64,000 nucleotides of DNA, from positions 1 to 64,000 of the forward strand of contig JADNRV010000070.1 in assembly GCA_015499995.1 (NCBI GenBank), read 5' to 3'. Shown here one piece after another: positions 1-9,642 of this stretch. Below the pieces are notes generated by a model. The model was not told the origin of the DNA, did no database searches, and saw only the letters and a list, made by a program, of their open reading frames with translations. The translations under genes were made by a program, and so were the position numbers. Each line of letters starts with the position of its first letter. The stretch's first letter is position 1. This DNA is from Flammula alnicola (lineage: Eukaryota; Basidiomycota; Agaricomycetes; Agaricales; Strophariaceae).

Positions 1-881
1 AAGAGATTGCTTAAGTAACTAGCTACAGAAGTACATCTTTATACTACAGCTATGTGTGGTTCTGGTATGCGAATAAAATAGCGTAAAACATTCTTATCTC
101 GTGTAAATAATGCCTGCAGGCAGTGGGTATAGGGTTGAGTATTCCAGGTGACCAGATAGAGGTCAAGGATTTGGAAATTCATCCTATTTTAGCGCGCTAG
201 GACGCTCCTGACTTCCGCGTACCATGCGCATCATGCGTGCGTCTCGGCTAGCGGTGCCGCTTTATTCCGATCTGCGGCCATCATTGATGCCGGTTCCTTC
301 TTTCCTTTCTCGTCCTATTACCACTTTTGGTAGTCCCCGGGTAGAGGGTAGAGCGTGCGTCTAACTAACGCGTCCGCGTCCCGTGCGTTTCTCCGTAAGT
401 CACAAGATACGCTCGCTAGTAGTCGACGCATTCGCGTCTAGCTTTCACTAGCTGTGTCTCGCGCTCCTAGTTGTAGTATTTCGTAGCTAGCTATTCAGCA
501 ATACACTGATTGTACTGAATTCGCCGCGCACTAATTCCAAAGTATCCAGAAGTCTTTTTAAATTATTCCCCATGGTGCGTTTATGCCTCGCTAGTTGTTT
601 ATGACTTATGCGTTCTGTGTTTTACTGCCTGATAACTTTTAACTGTCTCCCGGCTTATCATACGGACTCAGCTAGCTCTGAACCGCGTCTGATTACCATT
701 GTCACAGGTTATATGACAACTAGTAGTCGCATAGCTAGGCCTTAGACTACTAACTTGGGTAGGTTATAGTCTCTCTGTCTCGGTTATATTCTAGAGGTAA
801 AAGATGATATATTCGCGAAATTCACGCGTGGCCGGTTATCGGCCCTATCACCGTCTTGAAGCCTTCTTTCGAGCCGTTCAG
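1..881. other. Intergenic or unresolved 5' region
   Basis: No convincing coding region was found. The stretch is mixed in composition and has no recognised repeat. It may hold the promoter or an earlier exon of the gene that becomes readable at about 882. A GTAAAA donor-like site at 797 and a TTCAG acceptor-like site ending at 881 would fit an intron, but no upstream exon could be identified. Confidence 0.4.
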
Positions 882-1456
882 TTTACGGAAATCGTGCAGA
901 TGTCGAACATCTTCGTCAGGAGGCAGTGGACTACCTCGACGATGGCCTCAAACGGCTCAATCTTATCGCCCAAGCGGTGGAAAAAATCAAGAAACAAGTT
1001 GCAAGCTTGAACACATACGAGGTATTTACTTATCGACCTGATGCTTACTCTGGCGCCAAAATTGTCTATGTATAGGATTTCATTCACCCCGCCCAACAGG
1101 CCGCGCGCCAGGAGTGCATTGACGAGCTCAGGAAGGTCGTCAACTTGCTGGATATTCACCCCCTTCATCATCCCATCCGCACCATGTTGGTCTCATTGGC
1201 CTTTGAACATGCTGAAAAAATCAGCGCTCTCCTCGATCAGGTTCAACAAGATGTCATGACAGGAGCGGCTCCGGTTTGGAGAAAGATATGGAATTGCCTC
1301 CAGCCCAGCTCATCCACTATGTGGGCCTTTGAAGCAGGTTGTGCCGTAGGAGGACGAAACTACATCCGCCATATAATAGCATCCAAGAAACTGGCAGACA
1401 GATTTGAGGAAGGGGGTGAAGTTGACAATAGTATGTACAACGACATCATTCGATGA
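882..1456 (+). CDS. Partial two-exon gene, unknown function
   Basis: I do not recognise the product. A helical, coiled-coil-like reading frame runs from about 882 to 1021, with EHLRQEAVDYLDDGLKRLN near its start. It is interrupted by a 54-nt intron (1022-1075; GTATTT donor, CTGATG/CTTAC-like branch region, TATAG acceptor) and continues in frame as exon 2 (1076-1456) to a TGA. Exon 2 encodes another mostly helical segment with QQAARQECIDELRKVVNLL and a Cys/Trp-containing C-terminus. An in-frame TGA at 857-859 means exon 1 must begin after it, probably at the TTCAG acceptor ending at 881, so the true start lies upstream and is unknown. A GTAAGT donor near 1486 and open frames up to 1664 leave room for an alternative spliced 3' end. 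The outer LTR element is inserted about 270 bp downstream. Base use is GC-balanced like host genes and unlike the AT-rich Ty3 element nearby. Confidence 0.5.
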
Positions 1457-1728
1457 TCCATGTGCATTTAGCCCTCTGACACCAGGTAAGTACCTTTCGT
1501 CAGCAGTATCCAAGTCGCTAACCACTATCCGCGTTGTACAAGTACATATATGCATTTTGGGATTGGGCGCAGCTGATGAAAGAGCGGCTGGCGCGGTGTC
1601 GTCATTTGGCTACGTGCGCTATCTTTTCGAGCAAGCCACCATTACTGATAACGAACGGACATAGTTTGAAAGAGAGCGAAGGGGGGGGACTCATGCAGTC
1701 GTTGCCATTGCCACTGTTTGTACAGCGT
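1457..1728. other. Spacer between partial gene and outer LTR
   Basis: Contains a GTAAGT donor-like site with a GCTAACC branch-like match and short open frames up to about 1664, possibly more of the preceding gene. The last four bases before 1729 (GCGT) are the target-site duplication of the outer LTR element. No other feature was seen. Confidence 0.4.
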
Positions 1729-1884
1729 TGTGGCTGTGCTGGCAGCCTGCGCCAGCGGAGTCTGAACCCTGTTCCGCATGTCGTAGCCACAGATCCATCA
1801 TCCATACCACACTTTGCCACTACGCTACCCAGCCCAGCCCGAGCCAGCTCGACTCCAGTCCGAGGCGGTTCCACCACCCCTCCA
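1729..1884 (+). repeat. 5' LTR of outer element (156 bp)
   Basis: Begins TGTGGCTG and ends CCTCCA. It matches 21649-21814 closely, apart from a 10-bp insertion (TAGCACTGCG) in the 3' copy. Confidence 0.85.
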
Positions 1885-1887
1885 TCT

Positions 1888-1903
1888 TGGTGATGAGAGT
1901 GCG
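1888..1903 (+). promoter_or_regulatory. Candidate primer binding site of outer element
   Basis: TGGTGATGAGAGTGCG starts three bases after the 5' LTR. TGG pairs with the CCA end of a tRNA. I could not assign the tRNA. Confidence 0.4.
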
Positions 1904-1995
1904 TTTCGCATGACTCCACGTTGCCTGTTGAAAAACAGCACCAGCACCGACACTGCCAGCAGACGTCGAGACACCGCTACGGAACGACTTCCTGA

Positions 1996-2110
1996 CGCGA
2001 GACACCGTGCAGAGCATGAGACACCGCCCCCAAAAGGCGAGATACACCGTGCAGAGCGCGAGACACCGCCCTCAAAAGGCGAGATACACCGCGTAGAACG
2101 CGAGCGACTG
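1996..2110 (+). repeat. Short tandem repeat in leader of outer element
   Basis: About two and a half copies of a ~42-bp unit containing GCGAGAYACACCG and CCYYCAAAAGGC. They encode a repeated, charged peptide in one frame, upstream of the ATG at 2232. Confidence 0.6.
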
Positions 2111-2961
2111 CTTTCAAAAGCGAGAGTCGATATCCCCACCAGAAATTCACGTCGTTGACCGACGGCCCTTCTTGTCCACCTTTCCACTGTCAAAAGCTCA
2201 CCACGCGGTACGGCGACACCAACTGAGCACCATGTCATACTACTATGATGAATGTGAATACTCAGAGGAGCCGGTTTACTATGCTCCTGAATCTGTCGAT
2301 TACGAATCGGAACCCATCTACTATGATCCAGACATCTATGGCAACGACAGCGACCAGCATTCGACTGGCCTGGACTTCGATAACGGCTGTGAAGAACCCG
2401 TCTACTATGACCCAAGCATATATGATTTTGAAAACGGACCTCACCATTTCCCTGAACCTCCTTTCGACGGCGACCACAACAAACCTGCCTGCTCTGATCA
2501 CGCTGAGCCTTTGCATATGGACGACAAGACTCAACCCCCAGAATTCCAGTATGAGCCAGAGCCCGCACCAATTCCCAGATATAATGACCTTCCCCAACAC
2601 TATCAAGACTGGCATTGGTTAGCCAGCATTCTGAGGCAACTACAAGAAGCCCCGACAACATACGATGACCTTCCTGATGACGAGTGGGAATTGGCGATAG
2701 CCCACGACAATCAACTCTTTGAGAGTCGCATGGCCGATGCTACAACACTCATGGCTATTCTCAGCATTTCTGAAGCAAACCAGCAACTCCGACAACCACC
2801 ACACTATCTAGCTCATCCCAAGCAACAATTTTCGACATGATCTTCACACAACAGGCATCCCTGGAACAAACCAACTCTGCGACCACCTTTTATTCAGCAG
2901 CCCAAACCTCCGCCCACAGCCCCGAATATACAATGGGTACACGGTCAGATTAGGCCACACC

Positions 2962-3105
2962 TATTAGAATTTGTGCTTGGCTCGCTTAGCAAGATCAAGC
3001 TTATCGTAGCACGTGACCTTTATCTACGTATATAGCTTTGCATTGTGCAATCGATGCGGCACTCGATTGCCACAGAATTCCCCGTTTCCACCTAGAATTT
3101 TAATA
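2962..3105 (+). repeat. 5' LTR of TR-GAG element
   Basis: 144 bp, near-identical to 21160-21303. It lacks the usual TG..CA ends and has TATTA..TAATA instead, but the flanking 5-bp TSD supports these ends. Confidence 0.85.
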
Positions 3106-3177
3106 CAATCGAGTGCAACCCGGTGGGGTTTTAAAGAATACACAGACTGTCGACGCGCTTGCTCATCTCCGTCGCTC

Positions 3178-3372
3178 TCGGAAGCCCTCGCTTGAGGCAA
3201 TACTCGGAAGTCGCTCGTCGGGCGCAATCGGAAGCCGCTCTCTAGCGCATCGGAAGTCGCTCTCCAGCGCATCGGAAGTCGCCAGTCAGGCGCATACTCG
3301 GAAGTCACCAGCTCGGTGCACGGAAGCCGCCAGTTAGGCGCACACTCGGAAGTCGCTACTCAGCGCAGAAGT
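3178..3372 (+). repeat. Degenerate tandem repeat in TR-GAG leader
   Basis: About eight imperfect copies of CGGAAGTCGC(T/C)...GGCGCA, spaced 20-30 bp, between the LTR and the gag ATG. The role is unknown; RNA structure or packaging is possible. Confidence 0.6.
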
Positions 3373-3654
3373 CTCCTTTTTTTTTCTCGGAGCTCGTGAT
3401 CACGATGGCCTCGAAAATCGACTCGAAACGCATCGCGAAACTCGGCAATGACAACTATTATGCATGGTCTTAATGCGCCTCCGAAAGATGCAAGTTTGGT
3501 CAGTCGTCGATGGAACCGATGTCAGGCGCTGACTTTGTTTGGAGTGAAACTCTGAATCAAACCGCTCACCTTCACTTAGCAAAAATAATAATATTATTGT
3601 AATCACATGATGGGACACTTACCTAAACAATACTATGTGTACAGAGAGACATCT

Positions 3655-3841
3655 GCGCAATCGCTCAGTGCTCAGATGACCGTAACCATGCAGTCGCTCA
3701 GTGCTCCGATGTCCGTATCCAGGCAGTCGCTCAGTGTTCAGATGACTGTAACCATACAAACGGTAAGCGCTCAAATGATCACAACCGTGCAGTTGCTAAG
3801 CGCTCAAGAAACTGTACCCCATGAGCAGTTGCTAAGCGCTC
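3655..3841 (+). repeat. Tandem repeats in 5' LTR, set 1
   Basis: Five or six units of about 33 bp containing AGTCGCTCAGTG or AGTTGCTAAGCGCTCA plus a CAGATGACYGTAACC-like half. Repeated at 19007-19193 in the 3' LTR. The short frame at 3607-3846 is a by-product of these repeats. Confidence 0.7.
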
Positions 3842-3969
3842 AGTAATCATACCCATGTGCTTGATAAGCGCTCAGTAATCATACCCATGTGCTTGATAAG
3901 CACTCAGTAATCATACCCATGTGCTTGATAAGCGCTCAGTAATCATAACCATGTGCTTGATAAGCGCTC
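3842..3969 (+). repeat. Four 32-bp tandem units in 5' LTR
   Basis: The unit starts AGTAATCATACCCATG and ends TTGATAAGCGCTC. There are exactly four copies here against eight in the 3' LTR. Confidence 0.85.
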
Positions 3970-4123
3970 AATAAGCATAACTGAGGGCTTGGTAAGCTTG
4001 ACTGTGCAAAGCTGCGCGCTTGATAATCATAACTGTGCAGATGAGTAATAATCTTACCAATAACACTCTCAGCACTTATTCAAAGCACATTAAAGTCCTA
4101 GCACAGCCACTAGATAGAATTAG

Positions 4124-4131
4124 TATAAATA
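4124..4131 (+). promoter_or_regulatory. TATA box of 5' LTR
   Basis: TATAAATA in an AT-rich context downstream of the tandem repeats, conserved at 19604-19611 in the 3' LTR. This is the likely U3 promoter; transcription would start shortly downstream. Confidence 0.5.
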
Positions 4132-4249
4132 ACTGACCGTTTCCCCTTGAAATATCATCATACCAATTACCACTTAAAGTTATCAATTGACTAGCGCGAA
4201 TCTAAGTCTATCTGTAAATACAAGTTCAACTGAGAGTTGAACTTATCGT

Positions 4250-4700
4250 CTATTGAATTCAAAGAAGTATATCATTACTTCTTCAGTCTTATCGTCTTCC
4301 GAATTACTTAACGTCACTTATAAGTATACCGCTACTTCTTCCGTCTTATCGTCTATTAAGAAGTTCCTTCGTATTACTTCTTACGTCTTTACGCTCTACA
4401 AGTGTCCGTCTATTAAGAAGTCCCTTCGTATTCACTTCTTAAGTCTACGCTCTACATCTCTCTGTCTATTAAGAAGTCTCTTCATACTTACTTCTTACAT
4501 CTACGCTATACGTCTCTCTGTCTATTAAGAAGTCCCTTTGTATTCACTTCTTACATCTACACTCTACGTCTCTCTGTCTATTAAGAAGTTCCATCGTTTA
4601 CTTCTTACTTTAATACGCTCTACGTCTCTCTGTCTATCTAATAAGAAGTTCCTTCATTAACTTCTTACATCTTACGTCTTTCATCTTACAACTCTTTGTT
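4250..4700 (+). repeat. AAGAAGT/ACTTCTT tandem repeats in 5' LTR
   Basis: Seven or eight ~55-65-bp units with TCTATTAAGAAGT...ACTTCTTAC and CTCTACGTCTCTCTG. Each unit holds an inverted AAGAAGT/ACTTCTT pair able to form a small hairpin. Repeated in the 3' LTR at about 19730-20180. Confidence 0.7.
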
Positions 4701-4886
4701 TGACTACAAAGAACTTACTGTCAACCAGGCCATCCTCTTAAGCTCCAAGTCAAATTTAATTTATCTCATTTACTACATAAGTTGAGATATTTGCATTTGG
4801 AACTAATTTCTAGAATAAATTGGAATAGCCCGAATAAAGTACATTCCGGCGAAACCCAAGTGAACATCTTTTCACACTGACATAAT

Positions 4887-4904
4887 TGGAGCCCACCGCG
4901 AGGG
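4887..4904 (+). promoter_or_regulatory. Primer binding site of Ty3 element
   Basis: TGGAGCCCACCGCGAGGG lies four bases after the 5' LTR. Its complement ends GGTGGGCTCCA, which reads as a tRNA 3' end with discriminator U before CCA. U73 is characteristic of tRNA-Cys, so tRNA-Cys is the inferred primer. Confidence 0.6.
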
Positions 4905-4938
4905 AAATTAGGTTCCATTTGCAGCATCTCAGTAGTAT

Positions 4939-5193
4939 ATGAATTCTACTGATTCACAATCCTATCGAGACTTACCTATCGAAGAATTTACATTTTCCTC
5001 TGACGAAGAACATTCGTTGACTACATCTCCAAATCCTTTAACACCATCACTATCATCCACCTCTGATCTTGAATTAGAACTTGAAAGTTCACTCAACCTT
5101 TTAAACTTTCCCATCTCTGGAACAACATCCTATTTACTTCCAGAATCAATTAATCCTATCAACAACTCAATCACACAATCACCTACCCAATGA
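4939..5193 (+). CDS. Small leader ORF of Ty3 element
   Basis: 84 codons, Ser/Thr/Pro/Asn-rich and acidic at the N-terminus, with no recognised domain. Its TGA overlaps the ATG of gag as ATGA (5190-5193), an arrangement that could allow termination-reinitiation. It starts about 55 bp after the LTR and is the first ATG of useful length in the expected transcript. Confidence 0.5.
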   Translation: MNSTDSQSYRDLPIEEFTFSSDEEHSLTTSPNPLTPSLSSTSDLELELESSLNLLNFPISGTTSYLLPESINPINNSITQSPTQ

Positions 5194-6020
5194 CTACTCT
5201 ATCTTCTATGAATGTCTCTCCTCTTTACAACATGCCTATTAGGGGTTCTAAACAAGCTCCCAAGACCTTTAGAGGCAAATACAAAGACATTGACCGCTTT
5301 ATCAAGCATTATAATCGCCTCCTTGATCAACATCATGTAATCATTGAAGCAGACAAATGCTCAGGTGTACTTGAATACTGTTCAGAGAAAGTCAAAGACT
5401 TTATTGAGTCTTCAGCTCATTTTAAGTTACCTAACTGGACCCTACTTGAGGCAGACTTACTTAAGTACTATGATGCAGAACGCCAAGAATCTCGTTATGT
5501 TCCATCAGATCTTGCCACCTATGTTGAACGCACTAGCAGACAACCACTTAATAACCTTAGCCAATGGAAAAAGTACTACCGAGACTTTACTGCACAAGCA
5601 GGTTTTCTCCAAGGAAAAGGATATTTAGCTGACTGGGAGCAGAAAGGCTATTTCTGGTATGGAATACCAGAAGAAACCAGGAAAGCTTTAGAATTAAAGC
5701 TATGGGCCAGATACCCAGCTCACAACAATTCATTGCCATGGCCTATTGAATATGTTTGCACTGTCGCAGATTCTCACTTTCGAAGAGATAAATTCTCAGA
5801 TCGGTTATTACATGCACCAACACTCAGAGCCTCTAGAGATTATGAGGATTCAGATACTGACTCAGACTATAGTTCTGATTCTGAAGATTCTGACTCTGAC
5901 TCTGATCGTGAAAGGTATCACCACCGAAAGCATAGAAAGCACCTCAAAAGGAAGAAGCAGAAATCTAAACGCAAGTCTGAACCTTTTAGAATGCCCCAAA
6001 TAGAAGAAGAACGAATGTGA
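5190..6020 (+). CDS. gag: Gag, capsid-like part (Ty3)
   Basis: Retrotransposon Gag of the Ty3 type. A short N-terminal arm leads into a helical capsid-like domain (about residues 20-200; PKTFRGKYKDIDRFIKHYNR, then LADWEQKGYFWYGIPEETRK). An acidic DSD/SDSED tract (about 215-240) and a basic Arg/Lys/His tract (about 243-262) follow. The frame ends at a TGA (6018-6020) which may be a mutated CGA. Related Gag sequence (KINAPPKKL, then MSLDDP and YGQIYYKVMQLD) continues just downstream through three single-base shifts before re-entering the same frame at 6102-6117. Gag normally forms the particle and binds RNA; this copy is broken between the capsid and zinc-knuckle parts. Confidence 0.8.
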   Translation: MTTLSSMNVSPLYNMPIRGSKQAPKTFRGKYKDIDRFIKHYNRLLDQHHVIIEADKCSGVLEYCSEKVKDFIESSAHFKLPNWTLLEADLLKYYDAERQESRYVPSDLATYVERTSRQPLNNLSQWKKYYRDFTAQAGFLQGKGYLADWEQKGYFWYGIPEETRKALELKLWARYPAHNNSLPWPIEYVCTVADSHFRRDKFSDRLLHAPTLRASRDYEDSDTDSDYSSDSEDSDSDSDRERYHHRKHRKHLKRKKQKSKRKSEPFRMPQIEEERM

Positions 6021-6116
6021 AAGATCAATGCTCCTCCTAAGAAATTGAGGGTATGATTCAACACTTAACACTATGTCTCTTGATGATCCAAATATGGTCA
6101 GATATATTATAAAGTA

Positions 6117-7046
6117 ATGCAACTGGACACAACTGGCATTGCTGAGAAATGTATTCGTCGAGTTCCATACCAAGAGCCTATTTCGAATTTTAAACCCACC
6201 TCTTATGTTGTCACACGAGAAATGTCCAATCCACGGCCTACTACAACCTTCCCAAATAATATTCCCCTCGGAAATCCCAATCCATCTCAACCAATGTATC
6301 GAAATGCTCCACAACCCCAAATGGAAAAACCTATCGAATACAGATGTTTTGGATGCTTTGATCCAAATCATATGTTAGGTGAATGTCCAAAAATGGCAGA
6401 ATTAGTCCAAACAGGAATTGTCCAGTATGATCCTAATACTCGAAAATTCTTTATGAATAATGGACAACCTTTATATCGCAGAAAGACTGAAAGTCTTGTT
6501 GAAACTGTTCAACGTATGCGAGCTATGATGCCTCGAATGAATTTTGTCACTGTTGAAAGTAGAGATGTTGCTCAATTTTACAATGATCTCTCTAGCACTG
6601 AAGATGAAGACTCAGACGTAGAATCAGAAGTTGAGGATAATGAATCAGGTTGGAACTATGTGAATCAGACTGTTACACCATCCAAACCTATTTATGCAGC
6701 CATGGACATTGACTCAGATAGTGACTTGGAAGAAATACCTTTTGTGTATCCTGCTGAAAGATCCAATAAGCGAACTACACAAGCACGAAAAGAGGTATCT
6801 AAAGTCCCTTCGAAACCCTCATTTGAAGGAGTATGGCCCCCACCTAGGCGTGGACGATCATCAGGAAATCCCATTACCGAATCTACAAATAAGCCTCCAA
6901 ATTCAGTTCCGAAACCATTTCCGAAACCTCTTCGAAACCTAATCCTATCCCATCCTCCATTAAAGAATTACCCTTACCCCCTGATCCTATTCCTATTGAT
7001 GTCCGCAAAGTTCGCTTTCCTGAAGATATATCTAGGCATGAACTAG
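6117..7046 (+). pseudogene. gag: Gag C-terminal part with CCHC zinc knuckle (Ty3)
   Basis: Same frame as the upstream Gag. Residues 77-90 form a CX2CX4HX4C knuckle (CFGCFDPNHMLGEC). Acidic and Ser/Pro-rich linkers follow. From about 6900 the coding signal moves to another frame (SSETISETSSKPNP, then IDVRKVRFPEDISRHEL), so a one-base deletion lies near 6895-6905. That frame runs to about 7268, where a second one-base deletion shifts it into the protease frame. The zinc knuckle would bind element RNA. The ATG at 6117 is internal Met and probably not a natural start. Confidence 0.75.
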
Positions 7047-7311
7047 CAGCTAAACCAGCTAAACCGACACCGACTACAAAAGATATAGAGTCTTTCCATA
7101 AGCGAAATCAAGAGAATCAAGCAACAGAAAATAAGGAAAATTCAGACAAACCTAAAGGAGGCCCTCGACAATCAGAATTATCTGCACAGGTAGATACGAA
7201 GGCAATAGTTCAAGAAATTCTTGATACTGAAATTGCACTACCATTACGAAAAATATTAGGATCCTCCGAGAACTTTCCTCTACGCTTCAAGAAGTAATCA
7301 AGTCAAAGAAT

Positions 7312-9642
7312 GTGACTAAATTATCTGTAAATGAAATTGCAACTGACTTAGGCAAATATAGCCGTGACGGATCAAAGACTCAAAAGAATGATGAAGTTCT
7401 GATCAAGTTAAAAATCCGACATGGTAAAAATGTTCTAACAGCAATTATTGATACAGGTTCTCAGCTTAATGTTGTAAGCAAAGACGTAGCAGAGAAATGT
7501 TTCCCATTACCAATTGATCTATCGCAAGCCACTAGAATGCTCGATGCAAATGGCGGTGAAGGATACTTACTAGGATTAATTGAAGATGTTCCTTTGACAT
7601 GCGGAAGAGCTATTACACATGCTAACATTTATGTCGGGGATGATTTACCATTCCAATTATTACTCGGACGACCGTGGCAACGTGGAAATTTTATAACCAT
7701 CGATGAGCGAATAAAGGGTACTTATCTTGTTTTTAAAGACCCGAAAACCTTGCAACCACATTTTGAAATTTTAGTTACGCCAGATGCAATAGGACCAAGA
7801 ACATTTCCTCCAATTAGACGCGTAGGTTCAATCACCGTAGCTGCTGAACCTACACCAGAAGACTTTGACCTTGAAGATTTATTAAGGTTCGAAGAATTTC
7901 TTGGTCTAGGAGTATCCGACAGTACAAATTCTACACCAGAATTGGAATCAGTCACCTATGATGTAAGGGAGTTAATGCAACAAATAGACCCTCTTTCAAA
8001 ATTAATAGGAAGCCAAGATAAGATTGAGCTAAGCCCTTATCTTGAAACCCTACGCCCATGCACAGAAGAAGAAATAATAATTTCTAGAACTGCTAGAAAT
8101 TTAATCTTTGGAATAAAGGATGGCACCTCAGTTACGTCGCAAAAATCTCCGGATTCAAACAATAAACTTCTAGACATATCAACATCTAAGAAAGACGAAA
8201 TTCTTTTAACAAATCGACAGCTGTCAAAACTTCGGCATGACACCCATCACAACAGAATCGACAACGAATCTCTTCTATCTGATCGACAGCTGTCAAAGTT
8301 GCCGCATGATACCCATCACAACGAGATCGACAGCAGCGAGAAGATATTTAACCATTTTAGGTATCTTGAGATCATTAAGTCAAACTCTGGGTCACAAGAT
8401 TTACCTGGTACCGAAATTCCTAAAGAACTCAACTCCGACCTAAAAAGGGACTCTGAGATAAGAAAAGAGTATAAAAACCCTATGGAAATTACAGAGAATA
8501 CTCCAGAAACAATTTTACAATCCCCAGCACCCCAATCTTCCATGTCTAACTCTGTTATCAACTTTAACGCTCCTCAGTATGCCGAAGCTGCAATAGCCGC
8601 CCAGCACGCCACACGGATCATTCGATCGATCACTGATCGGATTGACCGCCTCGAGCCGATCACTTTAGAATCGCCTCGTGGTACTCTGATTGGCGTAGGT
8701 CTTGCCGAAGGCTCCGAGTATGCTTTTGCCGAATTTTCCCTCTTGAACACTCAGCTCAGCACCATTCGTGGAAATACCCCACTTTCCATGACTGGCGACG
8801 CTTATCTTCACCTCCGATTCCACAAGAACGACCGACGCGTATGGGATTTCTTTGCCCCGCCGGACAACGACGCAGATCCGTGCATGTCCGAGGATGCCGC
8901 CGGAGCAACTGATCCGCTCGCACGTGATCGCGCCGATGCCAACGTTGACAGTGTCTCTGCCATTGGAACCACCGTTCCGACTGCACGTGACCTCGTTGAT
9001 GCCGCCAACTGTTCCGTTTCCACCTCTACCACCACTAGCGCTCGTCAGGACGAGTCGCTCCCTCTCGATCCCCTCTCGCGCCACTCTCAGGACGACTTTT
9101 CGCTTACGAAGACCACGGATACCCCCTTCTTTAGCCCCTCAATCCTGGGGGGCCTCGTTTTGAATGCCACGGACGGACGGGATGGACATACCTTGGGTGA
9201 AACCAAGGTAAGTAACAAAACGTTGATCCTTGATCAACTAACTAACGAGATTCGGGCTATCAACAAGCAGGGAGATGCTGCGCGAGCCACAGCAGACGCC
9301 CTCTCGCCCTCACTCTCGATCCTCGATCGCGCACCTCGCCATCCCCTTGCTCGCTCTCTACATGACCCCCACTCCACGACACTCCCCTTCGCACCCGATA
9401 CTCGTCACCCTCACTGGGGTCGTTCGAACGCCGCGGAAGATTGGATGACGAATTCTGGCATGCAGGAGATGCTGCGCGAGTCGCAGCAGACGACTTGCTC
9501 ACCCTCACTCGCCGATCCCTCATCTGTCCACCCCTCGTCCCTCCGACCTTCGTTCAGGCTCTTACGACGAGTCCATGAACCCTCCATCGACCACCTCTCA
9601 ACTTACACAAGCCTCGGACCACCACCTCTTCGGCCTCCATGA
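7312..9642 (+). CDS. pro: Aspartic protease and start of GC-rich insert (Ty3)
   Basis: An aspartic protease of retroviral type lies at about residues 30-150. The catalytic triad sits in IIDTGSQLNVVS (Asp47), and LLLGRPWQRGNF is the flap-side and dimer-strand region. Homology to Gag-Pol linkers begins before the ATG (LQEVIKSKNVTK about 7275-7315), so the natural polyprotein enters from upstream. After the protease there is a linker with a 69-bp tandem duplication (8213-8332). From about 8570 a GC-richer Ala/Asp/Ser/Thr-rich stretch of different base composition begins. The first intron-like segment (9208-9270) lies in this frame. The frame ends at 9642, overlapping the next ORF. Confidence 0.75.
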   Translation: MTKLSVNEIATDLGKYSRDGSKTQKNDEVLIKLKIRHGKNVLTAIIDTGSQLNVVSKDVAEKCFPLPIDLSQATRMLDANGGEGYLLGLIEDVPLTCGRAITHANIYVGDDLPFQLLLGRPWQRGNFITIDERIKGTYLVFKDPKTLQPHFEILVTPDAIGPRTFPPIRRVGSITVAAEPTPEDFDLEDLLRFEEFLGLGVSDSTNSTPELESVTYDVRELMQQIDPLSKLIGSQDKIELSPYLETLRPCTEEEIIISRTARNLIFGIKDGTSVTSQKSPDSNNKLLDISTSKKDEILLTNRQLSKLRHDTHHNRIDNESLLSDRQLSKLPHDTHHNEIDSSEKIFNHFRYLEIIKSNSGSQDLPGTEIPKELNSDLKRDSEIRKEYKNPMEITENTPETILQSPAPQSSMSNSVINFNAPQYAEAAIAAQHATRIIRSITDRIDRLEPITLESPRGTLIGVGLAEGSEYAFAEFSLLNTQLSTIRGNTPLSMTGDAYLHLRFHKNDRRVWDFFAPPDNDADPCMSEDAAGATDPLARDRADANVDSVSAIGTTVPTARDLVDAANCSVSTSTTTSARQDESLPLDPLSRHSQDDFSLTKTTDTPFFSPSILGGLVLNATDGRDGHTLGETKVSNKTLILDQLTNEIRAINKQGDAARATADALSPSLSILDRAPRHPLARSLHDPHSTTLPFAPDTRHPHWGRSNAAEDWMTNSGMQEMLRESQQTTCSPSLADPSSVHPSSLRPSFRLLRRVHEPSIDHLSTYTSLGPPPLRPP
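8213..8332 (+). repeat. 69-bp tandem duplication after protease
   Basis: Two copies of a unit encoding RQLSKL.HDTHHN.ID, with a 23-codon period. It lies just before the GC-rich insert. Confidence 0.75.
9208..9270 (+). other. Intron-like segment 1 (63 nt)
   Basis: Donor GTAAGT, branch CTAAC (ACTAACTAACG), acceptor AAGCAG. Length divisible by three, no in-frame stop. Confidence 0.65.

Larger units (their letters stand above)
3520..4882 (+). repeat. 5' LTR of Ty3 element (1363 bp)
   Basis: TGTCAG...CTGACA ends. It differs from the 3' LTR by four fewer 32-bp units, one 3-bp indel (AGA) and only a few substitutions (for example near 3786, 4402, 4594 and 4876). Confidence 0.9.

Noticed and set aside
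1825..2661. Minus-strand frame of 278 codons
   Set aside because: Antisense shadow of the outer LTR and the acidic ORF, with Arg/Ser-rich composition.
4253..4528. Short frame in the Ty3 LTR
   Set aside because: A product of AAGAAGT/ACTTCTT tandem repeats, present in both LTRs.
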